Source: Jeotgalibacillus alimentarius (lineage in GTDB: Bacteria > Bacillota > Bacilli > Bacillales > Jeotgalibacillaceae). From it: DNA of 64,000 nucleotides. The stretch is from positions 248,001-312,000 of the forward strand of contig NZ_JXRQ01000008.1 of NCBI RefSeq assembly GCF_000829445.1, in the 5' to 3' direction. The position numbers and the translations under genes are program-made. The notes under the pieces were generated by a model. The model was not told the DNA's origin. It saw only the letters and a list, made by a program, of their open reading frames with translations, and did no database searches. Below, in pieces: positions 57,423-64,000 of the stretch (the stretch's first letter is position 1; the number at the start of each line of letters is the position of its first letter).

Positions 57423-59364
57423 CCGGATGGTTCGAAAAATGATCAGACACGACGCTAGAAAGTACATATTTTATTTTGTCTGCAACAGCCTTACTGTCAT
57501 GCTGTTTTTTATATATGCTGTGTTATTTTACAACGATGATGTCACAAAGGCGAAGATGGCTGAGACAATCCAGTATGCATTAACCATTCCGGGGATTGCG
57601 CTGATCGTCTTTACCATCTTTTTTATCAGTCATGCCCATCACCTTTTTATTAAAAGCAGAAATCGTGAGTTTGGTCTGTTCAGAATACTGGGTATGACAA
57701 ATCGGGATGTTGTGAAGCTGCTTGTGATGGAAAATGGATTGATCGCTTGTTTGTCGATTATCACAGGTCTGATGAGCGGACTTCTGTTCTCCCGCTTATT
57801 CTTCTCATTATTAACAACAGTACTGAACATACAGACGATTTCTTACGGACTGAACGTCCAGATGTTTGCAGCAACGATTCTGGTCTACTTACTTGTATTT
57901 GCTACAGCAGTAGGAAGAACACTTTATATGATCCTCACACAAAATCTGATTCTCACTTTGAAGAGTGACAGGGTCGGAGAGGTGGTGAAGCTGAACAGCC
58001 CGCTTCTTGGCGGAATAGGAGCCGGTCTGATCATTTTTTCTGTGGCGGGACTTTATCTTACTTATACAGGAAATCAGGGTGATGACTATATTTTTATCTG
58101 GATGATCCTGACAATGGTCGGGCTTTATTTCAGCATCAATCAGCTCTCAAGCCTGCTGATTAAAATGGTCAAAAAGAGCAAGAGAATGTATTACAAAAAC
58201 TTATTATCCTTAAGCAGCCTGGACTATAAATTCAAACAGTTAACCTCCACGCTTATGCTTGTCAGCGTCATGATTATGGTCACTGTTCTCTATAGCACGA
58301 TTGTGTTATTCACTTACCTTGATACCGCCCGTCAGATAGAGGAGCGCCACCCCTATGATCTTGCCTTCTTACAAACCGCTGAGAAGAATCAGCTGACAGA
58401 AGAGCAGCTGTACAGCATTGTAGATACTGAAGAAAATCATGTTCAGGCGCATGATACATTGCCGGTTTTCACGTTTTTTCAGGAGGATGAATATGCAGGC
58501 TGGATCAGCACTTTTCATTTAGTGAGTGTTCAGGCGTTCAACCAGATCACTTCAAATTCTATTGAAGTGAAGGCGGGGGAATATATTTTTCATCCCAATC
58601 AGCCTGCTGCAGATCCTGACGGAGCATATGAGTTTCAACTGAAATTTGAAGGTACAGCTCCTGCTCAATCCTATATTCAGGATGATACATTTGTTCAGAG
58701 CACCCTGAACTATCTCGGAGGGGAATTCATTTTGGTCAATGAAGAGGACTTTGATGCTCTGAAAACTCACCTGAACGGCTTTGATGCCACGATGAATTTT
58801 ATCAATATTGCAGACTGGAAATCAGCTTTTGAAGTGACTAGGAATCTTGAAACTGCATTTGCAACGGTCAATCAGCGCACACCTCCTGTAACATCAGAAT
58901 CCGATGAAGGTACTTCGGACGAACGACTCTTCAGCGTTGTTTCAAAAATGGAGGACGCTGCGATCAACCGGCAGACAGATGGACTGACCTTCTTTGTTAT
59001 ATCCTTTCTCAGCGTTTTATTTCTGATCGGCTCATTTGTCATTCTCTATCTAAACTTGTTCTCAAATATTGAAAAAGAGCGCTTAAGATTCAGCAATCTT
59101 CACAGAATTGGCGTAACCGTTCCTGAAATCAAAAAGGCGATAGCGAAGGAACTTATTCCTGTCTTTTTTATTCCGACACTTACAGGTATCACGCTGGCAT
59201 TGCTATACATGATTGCCATGGCCACTGATATTGGAGGGATTCTGCAGAACCCGGGGGTGCTGGTCAATTTTTTGGTAATAGCGGCTCTGTATTTTATACT
59301 GCAGGTTATATTTTACTTTTATTCGAAGTGGAGAATGGTGGCTGCTGTGGTGAAGGGGTTATAG
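57412..59364 (+). CDS. BceB-like FtsX-family permease
   Basis: 650 residues from ATG 57412 (GGAGGATCC upstream; overlaps the ATPase by 11 bases). FtsX/MacB core near residues 50-190 (KSRNREFGLFRILGMTNRDVVKLL), about ten helices, and a large extracellular domain (about 310-500) between helices 7 and 8, the part that in BceB binds the antimicrobial peptide. Last helices carry FSNIEKERLRFSNLHRIGVT. Likely confers resistance to a peptide antibiotic. Confidence 0.88.
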   Translation: MSFSRMVRKMIRHDARKYIFYFVCNSLTVMLFFIYAVLFYNDDVTKAKMAETIQYALTIPGIALIVFTIFFISHAHHLFIKSRNREFGLFRILGMTNRDVVKLLVMENGLIACLSIITGLMSGLLFSRLFFSLLTTVLNIQTISYGLNVQMFAATILVYLLVFATAVGRTLYMILTQNLILTLKSDRVGEVVKLNSPLLGGIGAGLIIFSVAGLYLTYTGNQGDDYIFIWMILTMVGLYFSINQLSSLLIKMVKKSKRMYYKNLLSLSSLDYKFKQLTSTLMLVSVMIMVTVLYSTIVLFTYLDTARQIEERHPYDLAFLQTAEKNQLTEEQLYSIVDTEENHVQAHDTLPVFTFFQEDEYAGWISTFHLVSVQAFNQITSNSIEVKAGEYIFHPNQPAADPDGAYEFQLKFEGTAPAQSYIQDDTFVQSTLNYLGGEFILVNEEDFDALKTHLNGFDATMNFINIADWKSAFEVTRNLETAFATVNQRTPPVTSESDEGTSDERLFSVVSKMEDAAINRQTDGLTFFVISFLSVLFLIGSFVILYLNLFSNIEKERLRFSNLHRIGVTVPEIKKAIAKELIPVFFIPTLTGITLALLYMIAMATDIGGILQNPGVLVNFLVIAALYFILQVIFYFYSKWRMVAAVVKGL

Positions 59365-59419
59365 TGTGATCAGAGTCTTACAGATCAAATCCGGCATGAA
59401 TTGTCGGATCACACTTTTC
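59363..59419 (+). terminator. Terminator
   Basis: AGTGTGATC pairs with GATCACACT, with an inner ATCCG/CGGAT hairpin, then TTTTCAATC. It follows the permease. Confidence 0.65.
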
Positions 59420-59456
59420 AATCGCTGTTATCCTTTTTCACAAGGAGGTCATGAGA

Positions 59457-60323
59457 ATGAATACATTAAAAGATTTTAACGAAGCTATCAGCTATATTGA
59501 AGAAAATCTGACGGCTGAGATTGAGATGAAAGAAGCTGCGAGGCGGGCAGGGTGTTCTGAATACCACTTCCGGAGAATGTTTTCATTTCTTGCGGGTGTC
59601 TCGTTATCTGAATATATACGTTTCAGACGGCTGACGCTTGCTGTTTCTGACCTGCAGGATCATCGGGTCATCGATCTGGCAGTGAAATACGGGTACCAGT
59701 CGGCTGATGCTTTTTCAAGAGCGTTTCAGAGCTATCATGGCATCACACCTGCAGAAGCAAGAACAACAAATCAAGCGTTAAAATCATTCTCTCCAATGAC
59801 CTTCCAGCTGACAATCAGAGGAGGAGACAATATGAATGTACGCATTGTGGAAAAAGATGCATTTCGTATGATTGGTTTGAAAAAGAGGGTGCCGATCGTA
59901 TTCAATGGCGTGAACCCGGAGATTGAAAAAATGTGGCACAGCCTGACTGCAGAGCATATTCAGGAGTTAAAGCAGCTTTCGGATATCGAACCCAAAGAAA
60001 TGATCAGTGCCTCTGTAAACTTTTCAGAAGGCAGAATGGAAGAAAAGGGCGGGCTTGACCATTATATAGGTGTGGCATCAACCGAAGTCTGTCCTGATCA
60101 TTTTGACTGCCTGGAAGTTCAGGCTTCCAGCTGGGCAGTGTTTGAAGCAGTCGGCCCGTTCCCTGATACACTGCAAAATATCTGGGGCAGAATCTATTCG
60201 GAATGGTTCCCTTCCAATCAGTTCGAGCAGACAAAAGGACCTGAAATTCTATGGAATGAGCAGCCGGACACCACTTCGCCGGATTTTAGGAGTGAGATTT
60301 GGATCCCTGTTAAAAAGAAATGA
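59457..60323 (+). CDS. AraC-family regulator with GyrI-like effector domain
   Basis: 288 residues. HTH_18 pair ([25 protein letters not shown] variant; [32 protein letters not shown]), then a GyrI-like domain ([67 protein letters not shown]), as in Rob/SoxS-BmrR-like multidrug sensors. ATG 59457 is 8 bases after GGAGG. Ligand and targets unknown. Confidence 0.87.
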   Translation: MNTLKDFNEAISYIEENLTAEIEMKEAARRAGCSEYHFRRMFSFLAGVSLSEYIRFRRLTLAVSDLQDHRVIDLAVKYGYQSADAFSRAFQSYHGITPAEARTTNQALKSFSPMTFQLTIRGGDNMNVRIVEKDAFRMIGLKKRVPIVFNGVNPEIEKMWHSLTAEHIQELKQLSDIEPKEMISASVNFSEGRMEEKGGLDHYIGVASTEVCPDHFDCLEVQASSWAVFEAVGPFPDTLQNIWGRIYSEWFPSNQFEQTKGPEILWNEQPDTTSPDFRSEIWIPVKKK

Positions 60324-60330
60324 TGAATAC

Positions 60331-60364
60331 AGCAGACCTGGCCAATTTGGTCAGGTCTGTTTTT
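60331..60364 (+). terminator. Terminator
   Basis: CAGACCTGgCCAA / TTGGtCAGGTCTG then TTTTTGG after the AraC-GyrI gene. Confidence 0.85.
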
Positions 60365-60531
60365 GGAAAAGTGTAGAAAATTGGCAGGGATTCTTACATC
60401 AAAGTAGAAGGTTATAGTCATGAAGGAATGGTTTTCGATTAATGGTGGAAGCTATTTTGACCATACGTGGCTGAGCTGGCTCGATCATAATGCCCTTAAA
60501 ATATGAATGTGAATCAGGGAGGCTGTCATGT

Positions 60532-60759
60532 ATGGCAGTAATGAGTTACAGCAATGCACGAAAAAATTTTAAAAAAGTGCTTGATCAGGTTCATCAAAAC
60601 AGTGAACCTATAGTCATTTCAAGAAACAATGGTAAAAATGCAGTTGTAATTTCGGAGGAGGAATACAATCGTTTGATGGAAACAATTTATTTGATGCGCA
60701 ATCCAAAGAATGCGATCAAATTAATTGAGTCAATTGAACAAATTAAGATAAATGAATAA
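60532..60759 (+). CDS. Phd/YefM-family antitoxin, apparently orphan
   Basis: 75 residues from ATG 60532 (GGGAGGCTG upstream). MSYSNARKNFKKVLDQVHQNSEPIVISRNNGKNAVVISEEEYN is the Phd/YefM N-terminal DNA-binding fold; the C-terminal helix would bind a YoeB- or Doc-type toxin. No such toxin follows; the next gene, overlapping by 8 bases, encodes a P-loop kinase. A 28-codon frame just upstream (60421-60507) reads M-K-E-W-F-S-I-N-G and may be a remnant. Confidence 0.8.
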   Translation: MAVMSYSNARKNFKKVLDQVHQNSEPIVISRNNGKNAVVISEEEYNRLMETIYLMRNPKNAIKLIESIEQIKINE

Positions 60760-61354
60760 GAAATTACGTCCTTTTTGCTACAATATATTTACATCAACAA
60801 AGCAGGTGAACATTATACAGCGAATCTATATCATATCCGGACCAGCAGGTGTCGGGAAATCGACAACCTCAAAAATGCTGGCTGAATCATTTGAGCACAG
60901 TGCTTATATTGAAGGTGATGTGATCAATCATATGGTGGTCGGCGGGTACCTTCCTCCATGGGAAAGTGAAGCCTCACTGGAACTGGTTTGGAAAAATATC
61001 GCGGACCTCAGTATTAATTTCATTGAGGCTGGTAAAAATGTCGTCATTGATTACGTAGCTTTTCCAGAAGAAGTTGAATTATTTTCGCAGCGTGTATCCA
61101 GCCAAATGCCAGACTTAGAGATCATGTATGTTGTGCTGTGGGCGGATCGTGATGAATTGCTGAAAAGAGACGCAGAGAGAATCAAAGATCACCAAATGGG
61201 TGGCAGGTGCCTGGAATTGGTGCAGGAATTTGAAGAAAAAGGCTTAAAGCAGCGTTATCTATATGATACAACACATACAGAGCTATCCAATCTTGATCAG
61301 ATAATGAAAGAAATTAAGAGTAATTCTGCATTCGTGTACTTATCGCTTTTATAA
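60752..61354 (+). CDS. P-loop small kinase (shikimate kinase/zeta-like fold)
   Basis: 200 residues from ATG 60752, or about 182 from GTG 60806; the homologous part begins at IQRIYIISGPAGVGKSTTSKMLAESF (Walker A). NVVIDYVAFPEEVELF is the D-x-A strand and VLWADRDELLKRDAERIKDHQMGGRCLEL the lid with Arg residues. Similar proteins act on small alcohols, antibiotics or nucleotides. The overlap with an antitoxin gene is intriguing, since zeta toxins share the fold, but zeta-specific motifs are not evident. Confidence 0.7.
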   Translation: MNKKLRPFCYNIFTSTKQVNIIQRIYIISGPAGVGKSTTSKMLAESFEHSAYIEGDVINHMVVGGYLPPWESEASLELVWKNIADLSINFIEAGKNVVIDYVAFPEEVELFSQRVSSQMPDLEIMYVVLWADRDELLKRDAERIKDHQMGGRCLELVQEFEEKGLKQRYLYDTTHTELSNLDQIMKEIKSNSAFVYLSLL

Positions 61355-61376
61355 AAGTTTACAGAAAGGATGAAGC

Positions 61377-61730
61377 ATGATGACTAAACACAAAATCTAC
61401 ACAATGAGCTTCGCCAGTGTCTATCCTCATTACATTAATAAAGCGGAGAGAAAAGGCCGTACAAAAGAAGAGGTTGATGAAATCATACGCTGGCATACAG
61501 GGTACAGTCAGGAAGAACTTGAGGCTGAGATTGAGAAGAAAACTGAATTTGAAACGTTTTTTGAACAGGCGCCTGAACTGAACCCTTCCCGAAAAGCGAT
61601 CAAAGGTGTGATTTGCGGTGTGAGGGTGGAGGATATTGAAGAGCCGATCATGCAGGAGATTCGTTACCTGGATAAAATGGTTGATGAATTGGCCAAGGGG
61701 AAAAAGATGGAGAAAATTTTACGGGCGTAA
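61377..61730 (+). CDS. DUF2200 protein
   Basis: 117 residues. [45 protein letters not shown] and [36 protein letters not shown] are the DUF2200 blocks, full length. AAAGGATG before ATG 61377. Cytosolic, function unknown. Confidence 0.88.
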   Translation: MMTKHKIYTMSFASVYPHYINKAERKGRTKEEVDEIIRWHTGYSQEELEAEIEKKTEFETFFEQAPELNPSRKAIKGVICGVRVEDIEEPIMQEIRYLDKMVDELAKGKKMEKILRA

Positions 61731-61880
61731 CACGTTGAAAGGGGTGACCTATTCATGAACTTAAAAACAGGTAACCGCCTGGTGCAGACATTCTGATAGC
61801 GGATTGTGCCAGGCTATGAATAGAGCTATCCGAATGGCTGCACCATTTTCATTGAATTACTAAATGAAAAAGGGGCGGTT
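61731..61880 (+). other. Decayed coding sequence before the methyltransferase
   Basis: A frame reading YPNGCTIFIELLNEKG (about 61827-61874) runs in phase into the methyltransferase start, and has TAG just before it. It looks like the C-terminal end of another gene, with TGA/TAG stops further up near 61794-61800. Confidence 0.35.
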
Positions 61881-62633
61881 ATGATGAAAACATATATTGA
61901 AGATTGGTTAAAGGAAGAAAAAGCAGGTTTCTCAGGGTGGGATTTTTCCAGGCTGGAAGGCCGAACAATGGAACAGGCTATTCCCTGGGACTACAAAAAC
62001 ATTGTATTAAATGCTTTGCAGAATGACATGCAATTACTTGATATGGGAACAGGCGGCGGAGAATTTCTGCTGAAGCTTGGGCATCCGTATGAAAAGACTG
62101 CTGTCACAGAGGCATGGGAGCCGAATGTGGAGCTATGCCGGGAAAAGCTTGAACCACTTGGTATTCAGGTAGAGCAGGTTTTCGATGATGCTGTCCTGCC
62201 GTTTGCAGATGACACATTTGACCTGATTATTAACCGTCATGAAGCGTATGATGTCTCGGAGGTTAAAAGAATTCTGAAGCCGGGCGGACTATTCATTACC
62301 CAGCAGGTGGGCGGCCGGAATAATGAATGGCTTTCTTCATTTTTAATGCCGGGCTATCGTTCTGAGTATGATGGTTTTGCTGTTAAAAATGAAGCTGCGA
62401 AGTTTTGTGATGCAGGCTTTGATCTATTAGATTAGAAAGAAGCATTTCCTTATCTACGCTTCTATGATGTTGGAGCAATCGTTTACTACGCTAAGATCAT
62501 TGAATGGGAATTTCCCGGGTTTTCAGTTGAGAAGCAGCTGGAGCAGCTGATGGAATTGCAGAGAATGGTGGAGGAAAAGGGTTATGTTGAATCTAAAGAG
62601 CATCGGTTTTTAATTGTTGCTGAGAATAGATAG
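61881..62633 (+). pseudogene. Class I SAM methyltransferase interrupted by in-frame TAG
   Basis: ATG 61881 opens 250 codons with a TAG at codon 185 (62433-62435). Before it: MQLLDMGTGGGEFLLKLG (SAM-binding motif I), TEAWEPNVELCREKL, LPFADDTFDLIINRHEAYDVSEVKRILKPGGLFITQQVGG (motifs II-III). After it, same frame: KEAFPYLRFYDVGAIVYYAK, SVEKQLEQLMELQRMVEEKG and EHRFLIVAENR, the usual C-terminal part of this family. The core domain might still fold, but the last strands and helices are missing if TAG stops translation. Substrate unknown. Confidence 0.75.
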
Positions 62634-62639
62634 AGTGAG

Positions 62640-62670
62640 AGGCCTCCTGCTGATTGCGGGAGGCCCTTTT
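62640..62670 (+). terminator. Terminator
   Basis: GGCCTCC / GGGAGGCC with loop tgctgattgc and TTTTTG tail. Confidence 0.9.
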
Positions 62671-62682
62671 TGTAGTGCTTCG

Positions 62683-63129
62683 TTAAGGTTCGATATTCCA
62701 GAGGTATTCAGCAGCATCGTTGGGAATTTGAAAAATAAAATTCATATTTTTAGTCTGAAATTCAATGAATGGAATCCCCTCAAAAGAAGTAATAGAAGCG
62801 ACTTTGTTAAGCTCATTATTACTTGCAGCAGCATCTCCGGGTTTTACTGTACCTTCCTGATACATTAAAAAAGTATGGCTCTTTACGGCATCTGAAGGTA
62901 GAACATCATTATCCCACTCCTGAATCTCCAGGCGGTTCACGAACTTGTCAATTTCCTCCTGATGATTAAGTGTACTCAGCACTTCTTCAGCAATATCAGC
63001 TGACACGATATCAATTTTCTGTGCCTTTTCAAGGTCCCAGTTAACATCGTTTTCTTTATTACTGCTGCACCCCATTAACATGATAGAAATACCCATCATT
63101 AATATTGCTGCAAAAAAGAGTTTCTTCAC
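62683..63129 (-). CDS. Lipoprotein, unknown (148 residues)
   Basis: GTG 63129 after TAGGAGCTG. KKLFFAAILMMGISIMLMGCSS has an LMGC lipobox. Mature part acidic with IQEWDNDVLPSDAVKSHTFLMYQEG and FEGIPFIEFQTKNMNFIFQI. No recognised family; likely surface-exposed. Confidence 0.7.
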   Translation of the reverse strand: MKKLFFAAILMMGISIMLMGCSSNKENDVNWDLEKAQKIDIVSADIAEEVLSTLNHQEEIDKFVNRLEIQEWDNDVLPSDAVKSHTFLMYQEGTVKPGDAAASNNELNKVASITSFEGIPFIEFQTKNMNFIFQIPNDAAEYLWNIEP

Positions 63130-63174
63130 TTCCTCAGCTCCTAATATAATACTTGATGTGTAATATATTACCAC

Positions 63175-63518
63175 TTATCTCAGTCATACACGATGACCCT
63201 GAGCTGTATTTGGGATAGGACCTGAGGCGTAGTGTGGCAATAGAGTATTGTCGGTATGGAAGAAGGTTGCCCTTACAAAAGGCAGAGCGGTATTGCTAAG
63301 TTAGTTACTGGTAGCAGAGGGGCGAAGGGGAAAATATTGAAATGATGAAACCCTGGAACTTAGTGAAGGAAATTGGAGATGTGCTGAAAGAAAATTAACC
63401 ACACTGAAGGAACCCCGATCGCATGGCTCCCTCCTCTCCCTTCAAAAAATTACATCTTGCGCAGTCAAGCTAATTCGATTACCATCTAATTAGATAAAAC
63501 AAAAGGGAGGTAATTCCC
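63175..63518. other. Intergenic region, no supported gene
   Basis: An 18-codon frame at 63342-63398 (M-M-K-P-W-N-L-V-K-E) lacks a clear ribosome site. The rest is mixed composition, perhaps old coding sequence. AAAAGGGAGG at 63501-63510 belongs to the next gene. Confidence 0.35.
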
Positions 63519-64000
63519 ATTCAATTAATCAGACTGGTTTCATTTTATAAAACGCTTGGTGATAAAACCCGAATCAGAATTATTGTTCTTCTCAAAAATG
63601 GACCGCTTCACGGGCAGGCCATTGCGGGAAAGCTTGGACTGAAGCCGCCGACGATTACACATCATCTCAACAAACTGAAAGAAATAGATGTGGTGTATCA
63701 GAGAAGAGAGAAGAATACGATTTATTTTTATCTGAATGAGCGGAAGCTTGAGCAGATGGTAAGTTCGATAGTGAGGCTTGGCGGGGATGAGATGTTTGAA
63801 TCCTTTGAGCTTAATGGAGGTGAAAAAGCTAAGATCATTAAAAACTTTACGAATGCGGATGGGACGCTGAAGTCTCTTCCAGCCCAACGTAAAAAGAAAC
63901 TGATATTGCTTGAATATATGCTGAGAGATCTTGAAGCCGGCAGGAGTTATAAGGAAGCAGAGCTGAATGAGCATATTAAGAAATTTTATCCGGACTTCGC
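63519..64000 (+). CDS. ArsR-type regulator with DUF2087-like tail, runs off the end
   Basis: The frame from ATT 63519 reads I-Q-L-I-R-L-V-S-F-Y-K-T-L-G-D-K-T-R-I-R and continues through a winged helix (LLKNGPLHGQAIAGKLGLKP, ITHHLNKLKEIDVVYQRREKN) into GTLKSLPAQRKKKLILLEYML and EAELNEHIKKFYPDF, a DUF2087-like region. GGGAGG is 8 bases before ATT and no ATG/GTG/TTG lies nearby, so translation probably starts at the rare ATT codon. It is truncated by the window edge. Confidence 0.75.
   Translation, partial: MQLIRLVSFYKTLGDKTRIRIIVLLKNGPLHGQAIAGKLGLKPPTITHHLNKLKEIDVVYQRREKNTIYFYLNERKLEQMVSSIVRLGGDEMFESFELNGGEKAKIIKNFTNADGTLKSLPAQRKKKLILLEYMLRDLEAGRSYKEAELNEHIKKFYPDF

Noticed and set aside
60752-61354. 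Definite zeta-toxin assignment for the kinase
   Set aside because: Only the general P-loop and lid pattern is visible; zeta-specific residues could not be confirmed.
11423-62435. Pyrrolysine or genome-wide amber recoding
   Set aside because: TAG ends several ordinary genes here, no Pyl genes are visible, and nonsense mutation or sequence error explains the three cases more simply.
63540-63974. Minus-strand 144-codon frame near the end
   Set aside because: The plus strand encodes a clear ArsR winged helix in the same place.
1-64000. tRNA, rRNA, T-box, SAM or purine riboswitches
   Set aside because: I looked for their hallmark motifs by eye and found only the two TPP elements; a covariance-model scan would be needed to exclude weak cases.

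Overview
The window looks like an accessory-rich chromosomal stretch of a low-to-moderate GC Gram-positive of the order Bacillales. The case rests on strong AGGAGG-type ribosome binding sites, frequent TTG and GTG starts, U-tailed terminators, THI-element riboswitches, a FosB-type (bacillithiol-dependent) fosfomycin enzyme, an RsbR-like stressosome protein, a YndJ-like operon, SEDS and ResC/CcsA-type proteins and Ltp- and PepSY-domain envelope proteins. I cannot name the genus from sequence alone; a salt-tolerant Bacillaceae or Planococcaceae member (for instance Jeotgalibacillus-like) would fit, but that is a guess. I saw no rRNA, tRNA, CRISPR array, intact transposase or prophage.

Layout. 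0-5 kb: a 5'-truncated SDR gene and two complete TPP riboswitches with terminators, the first before an SDR oxidoreductase, the second before a broken tenI remnant and an FMN-dependent (NtaA/SnaA/DszA-type) monooxygenase; then a decayed metallo-beta-lactamase-fold gene. 5-10 kb: small membrane proteins, a secreted two-repeat protein, a HExxH protein and a three-repeat Ltp-domain envelope protein. 10-16 kb: ABC exporter whose permease is split by an in-frame amber codon, a luciferase-like monooxygenase, and an Lsa/Vga-like ABC-F protein behind an attenuator-like terminator. 16-23 kb: nucleotidyltransferase, broken S41 peptidase, RHH/DUF1413 regulator with palindromic operator, SRPBCC and GrpB proteins, and an ECF sigma - PadR - SEDS operon. 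23-29 kb: Rgg-like regulator followed by immunity-protein-like genes, then small proteins and a GNAT. 29-34 kb: five-gene GntR (YtrA-like)/ABC operon. 34-35 kb: a candidate type I toxin-antitoxin locus and an array of 21-bp repeats. 35-43 kb: yndGHJ-like operon, MccF-like S66 peptidase, lipoproteins, two GNATs, cytidine deaminase and fosB. 43-51 kb: orphan ResC/CcsA-like protein, czrA-czcD zinc efflux, secreted two-cysteine protein, RsbR-like protein. 51-60 kb: two PepSY paralogues with matching operator arrays bracketing a LytTR-DUF3021-ABC operon, then a BceAB-like transporter between two AraC regulators. 60-64 kb: orphan Phd/YefM antitoxin, kinase, DUF2200, an amber-interrupted methyltransferase, lipoprotein and an ArsR regulator that runs off the end.

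Themes. Much of the content is stress, antibiotic and envelope defence (ABC-F, FosB, MccF-like, Bce-like and other ABC systems, LytTR, ECF sigma, CzcD). There is visible decay: three in-frame TAG codons, several one-base frameshifts and several truncated remnants. The signals I rank highest are the TPP-controlled SDR and flavin monooxygenase next to the tenI remnant, the candidate type I toxin-antitoxin whose mRNA ends can pair with each other, the 21-bp phased repeat family, and a 47-bp perfect palindrome carrying promoter-like elements in both directions.
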